A stretch of DNA of 64,000 nucleotides from Effrenium voratum (GCA_963377175.1 CAUJNA010003814.1:232501-296500); one strand, 5' to 3'. Positions 20,986 through 32,197 are shown, counted from the first letter of the stretch. The notes: generated from the letters alone by a model not told the origin. Translations and numbers: made by a program.

Positions 20986-21746
20986 AATTGGAGATGTTAC
21001 ATGGGGCAAGGAACCAACTAGGAAGCATCCCATGAACAGTAGGGCTTTTTGTATGTAGGAAACATCCCAAGAAGGAACCAACTAGGAATCAAGTAGGACA
21101 CCAGGGCGGGTTTAAGCCTTAAATTTAAGGTTTGGATCCCCATCCCATGAACAGTGGGGTCCGCAGGTGTGGGCACTTTAGGCTCATTCGGAAAAGGGAA
21201 AGCCTTGGTTTTTGGGGTCTCCCGATTTTGCCACCTCGTGTTTGGCAAGGTTTCACGTCAATGCGCCGAATATGTTTTTACCAATGCGGTTTACCAATGT
21301 GGCTGCTGTACTTGCGCCTTGCCAGGCTGGGTCCTACTAACACTTTCTGGCATTTCTGTTTGTGCTCATCGCACGTACACCCCGTAGTGAGTAACAGTAT
21401 ATAGGGGTTGATCAACATTCCATTTAGGGCCCGGGCCCCCAGTTTTGACCATGCTGTTGAACCATGTGGTTGAAATGTCAGATCTGGTCATCCCCGGTGT
21501 CAAAGCTTGGCACGTCATCAGCGGCGCAAACCTACGAGCCGCTCAGCTCTCGGTCTGCAGCTTTTTGGAGCAAGCGCTTGGCTCCTGGCGCGAGTGGAAT
21601 GCGACGCATGCGCGTGGCGGTTTCTGATTTCTTCAGGGTGAATATGGTCGAGGATGCTTTCATCTGCTGAAATTAATATGTTCTATTTTTCTTGGTTTCA
21701 AAGGGAATCGATTTTACAACTGGGCATATTTTCTCATTTTGTCCAG
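20986..21746. other. No clear gene, several open frames
   Basis: Direct repeats 'gaaggaaccaactagga' and 'cccatgaacagt(a/g)ggg' occur near 20970-21160. An open GC-rich stretch at 21500-21610 has two frames, neither with splice support. Confidence 0.35.
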
Positions 21747-21960
21747 TGGGCGGAAAAGCAAGTGGAAGGATGATGTGCGCGCCGTGGGTGATCTATTTGC
21801 GCTCTTTCCGCGGGCTTATCTCCTTTTACGAAAGGATGCAGCAGGAAATGGGTGCACAACTGCAGTCAACAATGGACGTATCAGCGGCTCATACAATGTG
21901 GGCTGGCTGGGGATGCTGGGGATGCTGGAGATGCTGGCTGCTGCAGAAGATGGCTGGTGA
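21747..21960 (+). CDS. Candidate 3'-terminal exon with stop, product unknown
   Basis: The pyrimidine-rich acceptor ATTTTCTCATTTTGTCCAG is among the best in the window. The frame (one base, then GGG CGG) begins GRKSKWKDDVRAVGDLFALF and runs 70 codons to TGA. The tail contains a GLM/EML-rich repeat encoded by 'ggatgctgg' units. Confidence 0.5.
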
Positions 21961-22549
21961 TGCCAGGGATGCTGGCTGGTGATGCCAGTTCATTGTTACA
22001 TGTTAATTGATTTGTAAAGCAAAATGCCATTGGAAAGGAACTGCGCGCTCGTTAACTTTGTTGACATGTTAGCTGATGTGTAAAGCAAATTCTATTGCCA
22101 AGGAACTCCAGTGTAGGATGAAATGTTGAAATAGAATAGTTTCTCTTTTTCCAATAGAATATTATTTACGCATCAACCTGAGTTCAACTCAGATGTCCAT
22201 TTCGTACTGCAATTTACGTAGGAATTCCTTTTAACAAGAACAAATCCACTGGAGGAGCCCTTCCCAAAACCAACACACCAAAAAGACTCGAGTAAACCGA
22301 AAGCAACAACACACATTCTCCCAGAACACTTGCTTGCCCCGTGAGGGTGAGTGGCCTCTTGAACAAGTGCTTGAGATGTGTGTGTGTGTGAGTGTTTTTT
22401 TCCTCGTATTTTTTTGTTTTTGGCTGTGGGCAGGGCTGATACACGGGAAAAAAACTGCTTGAGGGATGTTTTCTACTTAAATGCGTATATATATATATAT
22501 ACAACGTGTGTGTTTTTTTTTGGCACCCACACAAAGGAGACCGACTCAC
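21961..22549. other. No supported gene
   Basis: Contains a degenerate direct repeat ('gttaattgatttgtaaagcaaaatgccattggaaaggaact' near 21998 and 22068), a TG run near 22378 and a TA run near 22485. Confidence 0.5.
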
Positions 22550-22634
22550 GTTAAGCGACCCGAGCGTCCGGTCGAACTCGCGGAAGGGTCCTGGGACGAA
22601 GCGCAGGTTGAGGCGGATGTTGGGAGCGCCGCAG
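22550..22634 (-). CDS. Candidate internal exon, product unknown
   Basis: On the minus strand CCTGTCGTGTCAG precedes 85 nt ending at a perfect GTGAGT donor. The frame (one base, then TGC GGC) reads CGAPNIRLNLRFVPGPFREF then DRTLGSLN with almost all third positions G or C. A plus-strand frame is also open but lacks splice sites. One of the stronger calls here. Confidence 0.6.
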
Positions 22635-22695
22635 CTGACACGACAGGCGGACTGGATCTAGGCGGGGCTCGGACCGGAGACATTTGGCGTGATGA

Positions 22696-22795
22696 CTAGG
22701 TCCCCCAGCTAGGTGCCCTTTCTTCCCCTTTTTGGGTTTTTGGGTTTCCCTACTAAAATAGGCCCTTATTCTAACCTCTCTACTGGAGGACCTAG
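22696..22795. mobile_element. Family A element, internally deleted
   Basis: CTAGGTCCCCCAG and CTGGAGGACCTAG ends with the 'gactacag' core removed. Flanks ATGA and ATGC nearly match. Confidence 0.85.
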
Positions 22796-23307
22796 ATGCT
22801 GACCACGTTGTAGTCAACCCCAGTCTATTCATAGTGAGGTTGTGAAAACTTCCGCTCTCCAGCTCTGCTGGAGTATACCTGGTGGTGGAGGTTGTCAAAC
22901 ATGACAAGGGCAATGTGAACATACTAATGTTGACCCCGGCTTAATACTCCCAGGTTTTTTAATAGGGTGTCCAATTCAGGGTTTAGTGGGGAATCAGCCC
23001 ACTTTTGGAGGGCCCCCACCCCCATTGGGCTGATTCATAAGGCGTCGACATGATTTGGGTCCCGGCTACTTTTCGGACTAAGCATGAGCATCAAACTTTC
23101 TCGCCCACACCAAAACACGACCAAGGCGCGGGGGCCATGATGTTGGCGTGTGAATTGCTCGGATCTCTGATTAGTTGCTCGGATCGCTGAAGGAAAGCAC
23201 TACTGGAATGCATGCATGGCCCATCTGAGATAGGTGACATGGCCCGCTCTTCTGGGTGTTTATTTTTCGGGGCATTGAGGAAGGCAGCCCTTTTTTTCTG
23301 CTCACTC
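22796..23307. other. No supported gene
   Basis: Element-like pieces ('ggggaatcagcccactttt...attgggctgattcat' forms an inverted pair, 22988-23037) and short frames. Confidence 0.45.
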
Positions 23308-23458
23308 CCACATTTCTGGCTGGTGCTCAGTCTGTAGGGAATGACCTTCGCCGGGTGTTGGGAATGAACCTAGAGATTTCCTTAAAGGAAACCATAGGTT
23401 GGATGATTTCAATCGGGGGTTCCCTCATTTTCATTCCTTGCCTATCAAACCAGCAAGA
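23308..23458 (+). mobile_element. Family F element
   Basis: Left 'ggctggtgctcag', 'ttgggaatgaacc', 'aaaggaaaccatagg', right 'ccagcaag'. Confidence 0.65.
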
Positions 23459-24029
23459 TTTGGAGGTCTCCTGGCTTCGCCTTCGCCCATTTGGGATGCA
23501 CATCCAACCCAGCGACCCATGGTAGGGGTCTTTGCCAAGAAGGTACTCAAAATTAAACTTTACAGATCAAGGGCAGGATACTTTTGTCACATACGGGGAT
23601 ACAATGCATTACAAGTACATGGGTTTGGCTCAAAATTGAAAAAAAAACAGGGCAAACCGCAAACCGTTTGCCTTTGGTTCCATTTACCAAGGTGCCACGT
23701 GCATGTTCTTGAGCCACTCCACGCTTGCTTTGGTTCGAAGTTGCGTTCGAATTGATGTTTGTTGCTTTGATTCTCCTTGGCAATCTGCCAGCAGCGAGTT
23801 CCCATCGTTTCGGACATGTCCTTATCATGATCCAGATGTGCCACATTCAACTACGAGTGCATTTTATGGGATATCCCAGCCGCACAACGGGGAAGCTTGA
23901 TGCTTTTTTAAAACACGTGGGTAGATCCAGGATTCGCCGCACGGTACCCAAGGTGCACTTTTCATGTCACAGTTTAAGGCCAACGAAGTGACGTGGAGTG
24001 ATTTGACATGTTGTTTGTGCTCACAAAAT
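23459..24029. other. Includes a diverged family D-like piece; no supported gene
   Basis: 'ggctcaaaattg...ggttccatttaccaagg...cttgagcc' (about 23610-23715) resembles D. Frames on both strands are open nearby without splice support. Confidence 0.4.
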
Positions 24030-24141
24030 GTTTGGTGCATTTTGCTTGGATGTTAGAACTTTAGCTTTTTGCCAACTCATGGGTTTGGCATTAAACCACT
24101 AAAGTTAGTCACATTCAGCAGGGGAGCAGAAAGCAACCGAG
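24030..24141 (+). mobile_element. Family B element with AAAT target duplication
   Basis: GTTTGGTGCATTTTGC to GCAACCGAG, flanked by AAAT at 24026-24029 and 24142-24145. Confidence 0.85.
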
Positions 24142-24264
24142 AAATGTAGACCAGAATCAACCATCCGATGATTGATTGGGCGGTATAGGCTGAGGTAGTC
24201 ATCAAGCAGGCATCATTTGGGCTGAAAGGGTGGGACATGTCTCCACAATGTGATGGTTGCGAAA

Positions 24265-24382
24265 CTAGGTTTTCTCAGTAGTGCCCTTTCACCCTTTTTG
24301 GGGCAAGAGTTCCCCTACTCAAAATAGACTACAGAAAAACAAGTTGGTCCCCTTATTCCAACCTCTCTACTGGGGGACCTAG
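24265..24382. mobile_element. Family A element with exact GAAA target duplication
   Basis: CTAGGTTTTCTC to GGGGACCTAG, flanked by GAAA at 24261-24264 and 24383-24386. Confidence 0.9.
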
Positions 24383-25210
24383 GAAATCCATGGCACCACC
24401 TAAACAACCCCTGGATTGATTCGATTCAAAAACAAGTAGCAACGAACAGTTATCTTCGCTGTTCTTGGCACGTTTTGTGGTTTTCTAATTGTTTGGTTCT
24501 GTGTATTTTTACTGGGGGGTCTGCAAGAAACAGTCAGTTTTTTGCCAGCCCATACCAAGAGTAGAGTTGTTACGGCTTCATTCCCGTGGCTTCATTTCGT
24601 GGGGGCGGGGGTCCCTCGAAGCCTCGGTGTTCTGCTTCGGCTTTCCCGGAAATGATCGTCCAAACACATGGGCAGGTTATCTCGGAAAATTTGTTCTGCT
24701 TCTTTTTTTCGGAAATGATCATCGTTTTTTTTTTTTTTAATCTCCCGAAAAAAAGAAGAGAAGACGGACGGGCCAGGTCTCGTGATGGTTTTGGGGCTCC
24801 ATCGGCTCGTGTTTTGGGCGTGTGAGCCCAGCCAGAAAGACATGCTCAAACAAAAACCGAGCGACGTGGGTGTGCGATAGAAGGACGAGACCCCTAAATC
24901 AGGCCACCATGTGGAATTGAGGACCCCACCCCCGGCCCCCCCTCCTGCTCTTAAGGGAGGGGGGATGGTGTGAACCTCCCCCCCCTCCCAAAAAAGTGGT
25001 TTCTCCTTTTGGGTGTCCTTTAAAATCATCAGAAAGGGGTATCATCAAAAAATGACACTCCAGGACACACAAATGGTGTTCAAAGGGAAACCAGTCCAAG
25101 ATATAAGATGAACACCCGTGTATGTTTGTCTTTGCAGCGACATCTTGACAACTTGACGGTTTGGTGAATGCTTCCGGGGAAGTTCCGTTCGCGAGCATGA
25201 ACTTGGGCAG
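24383..25210. other. Mostly intron-like; one weak exon near 24753-24820
   Basis: A plus frame EDGRARSRDGFGAPSARVLG ends at GTGAGC (24821) after a poly-T tract, but the acceptor is unclear. C-rich and A-rich runs fill 24920-25000. Confidence 0.3.
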
Positions 25211-25245
25211 GTGCTGTTGGGGATACTGCAGTTGGGCTCATTCGA
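25211..25245 (+). CDS. Possible 35-nt exon
   Basis: CTTGGGCAG precedes and a GTGAGT donor follows. Reads VLLGILQLGSF in one frame; a second frame is also open. The acceptor lacks a pyrimidine tract. Confidence 0.3.
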
Positions 25246-25909
25246 GTGAGTTTCCTTTTGCACGCCAACAAGAATCAAATGGTTGCTTTGGTCTCCGCCA
25301 CCAACAGATCCGTCCGGGCTCTTTTGGATCGCCCCCGCAAGATCCTTGTAGATATCCGGGACTCTTTTTGTTCACTCATTTTCCTCGGGGTTTGGTCCTT
25401 TTTCTAAAAAGGATCCCTGAATGGAGAAGGGCTTATGCAGATCCGAACTTCGATTCGGAAGTCAGAGCGTCCCATTGTGCCGAAACCAGAAGGACATGTG
25501 ACCCGTCACATCTCCCACCGCCGGCGGTTCATCATTGATGTTCGCTGACGCGGTGCATCGTTGCGTTTCGCCACTATAGCTGGAGGTGTCACCTCCTGTA
25601 AAGCCTGAAGTTTCAGGATCTCTGGGCAAGTGGCGACTTTCGGGCGGAACTGGGTGGTTTCATGCAAAACCTGGATCCCTGAATCAGGAGAAAAGGGGAG
25701 CTCCGCCCAGAGGATCTCCGGGCGAAACCGCCGCAAGGGAAGGAGCTGCTTGCGATCGATTCGGGTAGTTAAGCCTGGAGACAGAACCCACTAAAGGGAG
25801 ACTTCTAACCCTGGAAAGCTGGCTACCATGGTCATTACCCATCAGTACAACGCCCCAAGGTGGGCGAGCCTTGCTTCGTCTTGGGGCTGTTTCGCTTCGG
25901 CAGGCCCTG
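25246..25909. other. No supported gene
   Basis: Overlapping frames on both strands between 25300 and 25780; no convincing splice pair. Confidence 0.4.
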
Positions 25910-25975
25910 CGGAGGCTTCGGTGCGCGCCCGAAAGGCAGCGGAGGCCCCTGACGGAGATGGCTGGCCGATTTTTT
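25910..25975 (+). CDS. Possible exon, strand uncertain
   Basis: TTCGCTTCGGCAG precedes a GC-rich frame reading AEASVRARKAAEAPDGDGWP. A minus frame is also open, and no clear donor is seen. Confidence 0.3.
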
Positions 25976-26267
25976 CGGTTGGCCCAAATCCATTTCGCAC
26001 CACGTTGAAACCGTGGTTGAAGCCATTGTTTGTTGGTATGCACAGGGGAATCATTCATTCCAGGGTTTCTTAGGTGGTGCAGGATTTTGTCCGTCCACAG
26101 TATGAATCAACCCCGTTTATTCATCGGGTGTGAAAAAAGTCTGGGTTTAGCTGGCAAATTGGAGAGAGCCAGAAAAACAACAAAAGCAAAAACATTCTAT
26201 TAAATATCAATGTACTGGGGTTGATCAATATGCGGTCAACATTGCTGGAGTAAATCAGCCTGGTAAT
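25976..26267. other. No supported gene
   Basis: Contains 'ccaaatccatttcgcaccac' and 'tgcaggattttgtccgtccacagtatg', which echo 3720 and 10905-10925. This suggests another dispersed family of unclear extent. Confidence 0.4.
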
Positions 26268-26271
26268 TAGT

Positions 26272-26379
26272 TTCACTTCCTGAGTTTCTGTTTGGAGTTG
26301 AGTCACTTTTTGGGTCTGGACCATTTTAGTGGCAAACAAACGTTCGGACTTTTGCTGGCCAATCCACTCAGGAAGTGAG
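26272..26379. mobile_element. Family E element with TAGT target duplication
   Basis: TTCACTTCCTGAG and CTCAGGAAGTGAG are the ends; TAGT lies at 26268-26271 and 26380-26383. Confidence 0.85.
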
Positions 26380-26383
26380 TAGT

Positions 26384-27180
26384 ACACGGGTAGAAATCCT
26401 TTTCAAGGGAGGGCTGCTTATAGTAGGCAAACCGTGGTGACCTTTTACCCACACGGATCGCAAATGGTCGCCAGCCAACCTAGGGTGCTCTTTTTCCATT
26501 GGAGCCCTGTTTGCGCAACGGTTGACCTTCAGAAAGCCTTCTCAAGCATGTAGAATCTAAATTCGAGCTTTTTGGCAGGCTATTCCAAGACAAGGTACTT
26601 TGGGGCGCGAAACTGATTGGTCCTTTTCCCTTGTGTATTTGTGCTTCCCAGAACGGATGATCGAAAACCGGCAAAAGCCCGATCCATTTTGAAGAGCCAA
26701 AGGAATCTCCGGCAGAGCTGACTGAATGTCCAAGTGTTTGGAGACTGCCCATCTCCCAGAATCCCAGTGATCCTTAGTCCTTATTCCAGATGCTACTCGC
26801 GCGCGCGTCAACTCCACCCACATTTATGGCGGCAGGAGGTGCTTGGGTCAGCGCCTAGCTCAGTTCCCACGTTTTTTTTTTTAGGGATCAGTTGTCCTTG
26901 AAAGCGAATCGGCCTAGCAATCGGTTGGGTCCTGAGACTCAGTTGGTCCCAGTTCTAGTTCCGAAAGGTCAAGCTTCTATTTCTGCCTCAAAGATGGGGC
27001 CACCAGTCCCGGAAGAAAATCAGCCAAGCACTAGGGGACCCGTAAAATAAGTGGTGTGGTGGATCCCAGTAGGGCGCTGGCAACCCCCCGCCATGCTGCT
27101 GTTGCCCTTGCCCGGTGCTTCCGGGCAAGCCATTAGTAGACAACACGGGGAAACCACGATGTGGATGTGGGTCAACAATA
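26384..27180. other. No supported gene; an H-like scrap near 27105-27165
   Basis: 'ggtgcttccgggcaagccattagtag' matches family H. Elsewhere only short frames. Confidence 0.4.
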
Positions 27181-27288
27181 CTTTGGTGCATTTTGCTTGG
27201 ATGTTAGGACTTTATCTTTTTGGCAACTAACCTTTTCCATTAAACCACTAAAAGTTAAACTTTAGCAGGGGAGCAGAAAGCAACCGAG
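27181..27288 (+). mobile_element. Family B element with AATA target duplication
   Basis: CTTTGGTGCATTTTGC to GCAACCGAG, flanked by AATA at 27177-27180 and 27289-27292. The hairpin CTAAAAGTT/AACTTTAG is intact. Confidence 0.9.
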
Positions 27289-27292
27289 AATA

Positions 27293-27400
27293 GGTACCCG
27301 AATTGGGACTCTGGTAAATGGAACCAAGGACTAAAACCTCCGGTCCGATCCCTGGTGGTTTTTTGCTTGAACCTCATACCCATGTAACACCTAGAGGTGA
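27293..27400 (-). mobile_element. Family D element
   Basis: 'ctggtaaatggaacc', 'acctccggtccgatccctggtgg', 'cctcatacccatg'. Lies against the B element. Confidence 0.7.
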
Positions 27401-27558
27401 ATCGCTGGAAGGAAGTTCTGGGTTGGTCACCTATGCAGGTAAATGGCACCACGTTGGGGGGGGCCGACCTGCCCTGGCCAGATGCAATCCATGTGGCTCA
27501 AAATTGAAGAGCCCGAAAACTGCAGGTTTTAGTTTACAATCACGAGTTGGTTCCATTA

Positions 27559-27642
27559 CTTGGTGGCTCCCAGCCATCCCTTAGCTGTGTAGCTTTTTCG
27601 GGTTTAGGGCGGATTTCCATTTAGCCCACTAAAAGTTGGAAG
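27559..27642 (+). mobile_element. Family C element, right end lost
   Basis: CTTGGTGGCTCCCAGCCATCC to 'agcccactaaaagttgg'. Confidence 0.75.
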
Positions 27643-27841
27643 GCTCATGATCCATGCGCCGGAACGGATGCCTTTGCCCCCAACCCGATCCATGGCTAAG
27701 TTCAGCATCTTTGTCGCCAGGTGGTCTTCGAGAATGCGCCGAAGGTGTCACCCCGGGTTCCAAGCACCGCTTTTTGGTTACAGTACCTGGCAATGATTTT
27801 GGACATGGGAAACAGCTGCTGGGGGGTGCTGGATATCAATC

Positions 27842-27959
27842 CTAGGTGCCCCAGTAGTGCCCTTTTACCGCGTCTTTTTTGATTGGGAGGGTTCCCCTAC
27901 TAAAATAGACTACAGAAAAAAAGGGACCCTTATTCTAACCTCTCTACTGGAGGACCGAG
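27842..27959. mobile_element. Family A element
   Basis: CTAGGTGCCCCAG to GGAGGACCGAG. Flanks AATC and AACC nearly match. Confidence 0.85.
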
Positions 27960-28332
27960 AACCATATCTTGAAGTTTCCATTGAAATGGGGCCCATGGCG
28001 ATTGGCCATTGGAAGCAGCTTGGCTCAGCGTGTCGCCTTCTCCTTGGCCACCTCTCGTACTTCTGCCTGCTCCGCCTCGCAATGGGTCGAATGTCAAAAG
28101 ACCGAGCAAGCCGAATGTTCCTTTGCATTTGCTTCAGAAGAGCGGGGCTGGGGTGCACAAGGGTTTTCTCTCAAGATAGGCAAACCATGTGCATTTACCT
28201 GTGGTTTCCCTCTAAAATAAACCAAAACTGGTACAGCCAAGAACATACACCCAACTGGGAGGTTCTCAAAATAGCGGTCTCGAAAATGGTTGCCGTTAAG
28301 TACCAACCGAAAGGGGGTCCATCATGTGGCAG
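27960..28332. other. Coding-like region, strand unresolved
   Basis: Open frames on both strands around 27980-28160; no firm splice pair. Confidence 0.3.
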
Positions 28333-28356
28333 GTCCGGTGACGTCGACTCCGAAAG
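28333..28356 (+). CDS. Possible 24-nt micro-exon
   Basis: CATGTGGCAG|G precedes and GTAATT follows. The frame (one base, then TCC) reads SGDVDSE plus two bases. Short, so chance is a real explanation. Confidence 0.3.
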
Positions 28357-28587
28357 GTAATTTGAGTAGGTCTCAAAAGGAAGGCGGGCGATTTTTCCTA
28401 GTGGCCTAAGCCTGAAATAATCCAATGTCTTGAGAGGCAGTTGCAGGGTGCCATGGTTTTTGAGACATCTAAGCACCAACTAGTTGTATTTTGAAGCCAA
28501 TAACCCTAAAAAACCAATGCCCGAAATGAAGGTGGTTGCAAAATGGGCGTGTTATTTTTACCCCAACTGTTCCTTTTTTTATTTTTG

Positions 28588-28697
28588 GTATGGGTCCAAA
28601 TTAACCACTAGGAATCGGACCGCAGGTTTTGGTCCATGTTTCCACTTACTAGGGCAAGCCATTTGGGGGTTACCCTATTTTGACCCACAGCCATTTC
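28588..28697 (+). mobile_element. Family D element
   Basis: 'tatgggtccaaattaacc', 'aggaatcggaccgcagg', right end 'gacccacagcca'. Confidence 0.8.
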
Positions 28698-28984
28698 AGC
28701 ATCCTTTATTTGAGTCCAATTGAGCAGACATATTTTTTGGGGGAAGGTACTGCTGATGACGTATCAAACGCCATTTCTCTTTCTCGATGTTGTTTTTGTT
28801 TTTGTTTTTTCTCTTTCTCGATTTTCACCCCCCCATTCGCCAGGAGGGGCAAGTCTGGGATATGTCCGCTAGCGCGCCCGGCTGAGATACCGGCCAATGC
28901 CGGTCGACTGGTCGTTCCAGGTGTTGACTCCGGTCAATTTTTTCGGGAAGGACGGCCTTTCACGGGGGTTCCCAAAAAGGAGTG

Positions 28985-29104
28985 GGTGGAGTGGGTGGGT
29001 GGTGGGGTGGGTGGGTGGGTGGGTGGGGTGGGGTAGTTTGGGTGGGGTGGGTGGGGTGGTTTGGGTGTGGTGGGGTGGGTGGGGTGCGTGGGGTGGGTGG
29101 GGCA
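28985..29104. repeat. GGGTG-type minisatellite
   Basis: About 120 bp of gtgggtggggtggg units on one strand. G-rich and quadruplex-capable. Confidence 0.95.
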
Positions 29105-29123
29105 GACGGCCTTTCAAAGGAGG

Positions 29124-29239
29124 CTAGGTCCCCCAGTAGTGCCCTTCTCACCCCTTTTGTGCGGGAGGGTTCCCCTACTAAAATGGACTACAGAGAAAAG
29201 TTGGTCCCCTTATTCTAAGCTCTCCACTGGAGGGCCTAG
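29124..29239. mobile_element. Family A element
   Basis: CTAGGTCCCCCAG to GGAGGGCCTAG. Flanks GAGG and GAGA. Confidence 0.9.
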
Positions 29240-29512
29240 GAGATTCTCCCAACAACTGTCTTTCCCCATGTGCCAAAATCCCCTTGGTAACCAAAAAGCA
29301 GCGGTTGGGACCTTGGGACCCGGGTTTGGGCTGTTGACCTGGCCTGCGGGGGTATCGAGCTCCACTCAGGTTCGGGATTTCTTAGCTCAGAAGTTGGTGA
29401 ATTATGGTACGAAACAGCGATCCCATGAAAAAAACCCGCCAGGAATTCTTCTTCCAGGCTCCAGTTCCTTGTTTTTTGTTTGGCTTATCGATTCCTTTCT
29501 TCAGGCCGAGCC

Positions 29513-29548
<36 letters not shown>

Positions 29549-29819
29549 CAGGAGGCTCAGGAAAATCGCAAAAATACCAGGTGCCAAAGTGAAAGCTTCC
29601 TGACTCTTGGTCTGCTTGGAATGTGTTAGGGTCAAACCAAACACCATAGAGCCTACATCAATAGAATGTGGTCGCGCTATTAAGCTTATAGTAAACCAAA
29701 CAAACCATCTCACCGCATGCGTTTCTCTGCATAATATGAGGGCCCAACACAAAGAAAGGTGTTACGTGGTACGTTCAAGCCACATGTCCTGCCTGGCCAC
29801 AATGTTTTCTCCATCATTC
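29240..29819. other. No supported gene; (GT)n at 29513-29548
   Basis: Eighteen GT units sit in the middle. The flanking frames end in the repeat and are not convincing. Confidence 0.45.
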
Positions 29820-29922
29820 CCTGATGGCTCCCAGCCATCCCTAGCTTTTTGGCCTACCGTTTACCTGGTAGTTCCATTCAACCCAAGTTAAACTTTTAGC
29901 GGATCTGAAAACGGGCCGCCCA
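29820..29922 (+). mobile_element. Family C element, diverged
   Basis: 'gatggctcccagccatccc' to 'aagttaaacttttagcggatctgaaaacgggccg'. Confidence 0.75.
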
Positions 29923-29967
29923 AATTCCGCACGTCACGCGGCTCCCCAAACCAGCCTGAAAGCCGAG

Positions 29968-30051
29968 GTGCGGGGAGTCCAGGGCGGAGTGCAGGAGCGA
30001 ATCAATCAGCGAGCCCCGGCGCGCTTGTCGAGAGGCAAAAACCGGGAGATG
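29968..30051 (+). CDS. Possible exon, frame uncertain
   Basis: After GAAAGCCGAG the frame VRGVQGGVQERINQRAPARL is open; a second frame is open over a longer span. GC-rich. No firm donor. Confidence 0.3.
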
Positions 30052-30398
30052 GGTATGGACTTATGGAGACGGGGCTATCCGCGTTGAACCCCTTAAGGCC
30101 TTTTTCAACAGGCTTATGCTTGGCTTATCCGAGGCTTATCCAGGGAAATCCCCCCCTCCATAGCTAGGGGTCCATGAGTTCCTTTCGGGGAACTTTGCCA
30201 GCAGTTGTTTTGGCGATTTCGCTTGGGGAAAGTTGCCATCAGTTCTGGGCTAGCGAAGGATAAAGTTCAACTAGAAGCTGTTCGAATTCTCAATAATGCA
30301 CATGGCGTAGGTGCGGGCGTAGGCGTTTAATGCGTCATCAGCATTACTTCCCCAAAAAAAGCTCTGCTCAATTGGAGTCAATTGAAGGATGCTGAAAA
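30052..30398. other. No supported gene
   Basis: Contains the 'ctatccgcg...gcttatcc' motif shared with 19.2 kb and unique sequence. Confidence 0.45.
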
Positions 30399-30511
30399 GA
30401 CTGTGGGTCCAAAATATGTTCCCAAAATGGAATCCTGGTAGATGGAAACATGGACCAAAGCCTGCGGTCCGATTCCTGGTGGCTTAATTTTGACCCATAC
30501 CCACATGACTG
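30399..30511 (-). mobile_element. Family D element
   Basis: 'gactgtgggtcc', 'atggaatcctgg', 'cctgcggtccgattcctggtgg', 'gacccatacccacatgac'. Confidence 0.8.
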
Positions 30512-30842
30512 TGCGCCACAAAATTATGGTGCCGAGTTTCCAACCCACTTTTTCAGGGGTATATTCCCCTTTTGAGAGCGGTATGAACATCAGGCCTTCT
30601 CCACCAGGCTTCAGCTTTCCATGGCTGGCTCTGAAGTGAAAGGGGGGGTTTTGGATCGGCCGCCAAACCGGGCCCCACCAATTTGGATGGAAAGAAAGCT
30701 CCGGTCTCGGGTGCGTGTTGCTAGGTCTCAGGGCACCAACCCCCAGAACCTAAAGAAGGGGCCTGCAAAAAAAATCCACGCAGTCTCGATTTGTGGGACT
30801 TGTTCACTTTTTGGGAGAATCATTTTAGTGGGAGAAGTAATT

Positions 30843-30941
30843 TCTCACTTCCCGAGTGTCACCTTTTGGGAGAATATCATTTCAGTGGTAGGCGACAAAA
30901 TCTTCGATTTTCTTCTGGCCCATCGTCTCAGGAAGCGAGAA
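30843..30941. mobile_element. Family E element
   Basis: TCTCACTTCCCGAG to CTCAGGAAGCGAG. A second left-end-like copy lies just upstream (30802-30842). Confidence 0.75.
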
Positions 30942-30979
30942 AAGGGACGCGCCCCATGTCTCCCCCGGTCGGCTGACAG

Positions 30980-31026
30980 GTTCCAGCGCTGAGCATTTCG
31001 CGTGCCCGTTGCAAGCCTTGCTGCCC
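30980..31026 (+). CDS. Candidate internal exon, product unknown
   Basis: CCGGTCGGCTGACAG|G precedes 47 nt ending at GTGAGA. The frame (two bases, then TCC AGC) reads SSAEHFACPLQALLP and ends in phase 0. Confidence 0.45.
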
Positions 31027-31117
31027 GTGAGAGCTCGGAGTTTCTCGAGTTTCCAACTCAATCGACTGAGTACTGCCCTATAGAAGGGGAAACGTGCAAG
31101 AGACCCTAGTTCTAGGG

Positions 31118-31240
31118 GTACCTTCCCCATTCTTTCCAGGCATCCTTCTTTCTACGAAACCACCCAAAACCTTTGGGAAACATCTGGTTTTTGAAAAGAA
31201 CGATGGTTGAAAAGAATGGCGAATCAACCCCTAGATTAGT
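31118..31240 (-). mobile_element. Family G element, reversed
   Basis: Complement of 35993-36112: 'attctttccagg...tttctacgaaaccacc...gttgaaaagaatgg...tcaacccctaga'. Confidence 0.7.
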
Positions 31241-31423
31241 GGTAAGGATCCCTGGTTACCTACCAGGGAGAGAACTGGACACACTTTGCTGCAGCTTAAC
31301 CATTTTTCGAGGAATCTCCGAGGGGCGGACCCCATTTTTGGGTTCCACGTTGATTCGGGGAGGACGAGGCTAAGCTACATGATGCTAATAACTCCTTCGG
31401 TTCCTTGCGGCCCCCGGACAAAT

Positions 31424-31523
31424 GGGTATGGGTCACAGTTAAACCAGGGGACCACGGGTTTGGTCCATGTTTCCACTTGCCAGGGTTCCATTTGCGGTAC
31501 TTTTTTTTGACCCACAGCCAAAT
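31424..31523 (+). mobile_element. Family D element
   Basis: 'tatgggtcacagttaaacc', 'ggtttggtccatgtttccacttgcc', 'gacccacagccaa'. Confidence 0.8.
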
Positions 31524-31544
31524 GGAGAGCAGCGGTCCCCGAAT

Positions 31545-31635
31545 GAGTTGGAATGACCCCCACTGGCGGTTTCCTTTATTCGGGGACTTTCCAAAGCCTG
31601 GGTTCATTCCATTTCTCATTCCCTACTCTCGCACC
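31545..31635 (-). mobile_element. Family F element, reversed
   Basis: 'ggcggtttcctttattcgggg', 'gggttcattccatttctcattccct'. Confidence 0.6.
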
Positions 31636-31845
31636 GATCGCAAGCTTTGAGCCAGTTTCCTCTCTTTTTGTGATGATGTTCGTTCAAGTTTTGAGCCAGG
31701 TTCCTCTCTTCTGTGATGTTTCGGGTGGTGATTTTCGTTGGGAGCCTTACTCCAAAGCCCTCAACGGAAGGAGTTGGGGCAAGCACCCCGGATGTACATA
31801 GTGCGGACTGGAGGTTCATGCTTATGCATTCCTGGCTATAATTAC

Positions 31846-32150
31846 CGGACATATATATATATACATATATACATATATGTATATTCATGCATCCCCCCTT
31901 TTGTTGGGTTGCATATTAATATACATTATATATATATAGAGAGATACATATATACATATATATATATATATTCATGCATCCCCCTTTTTGCTGGGTTGCA
32001 TATACATTATATATACATACACATGTGTATGTATATATATATATATTCATGCATCCCCCATTCTGTTGGATTGCATATACAGAACATATATATATATATA
32101 TATATATATTTCTTTATGTATTGATACATCCCCCTTTTTGTTGGGTTGCA
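31846..32150. repeat. Tandem TA tract plus 'catgcatcccccttttgttgggttgcatat', four copies
   Basis: The non-TA block occurs near 31886, 31974, 32050 and 32126, each separated by TATA runs of varied length. Confidence 0.9.
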
Positions 32151-32197
32151 ACGGAGGCTAGTACACAATACTCAGTTTGTGTTTTTGGTTTTTTCAG

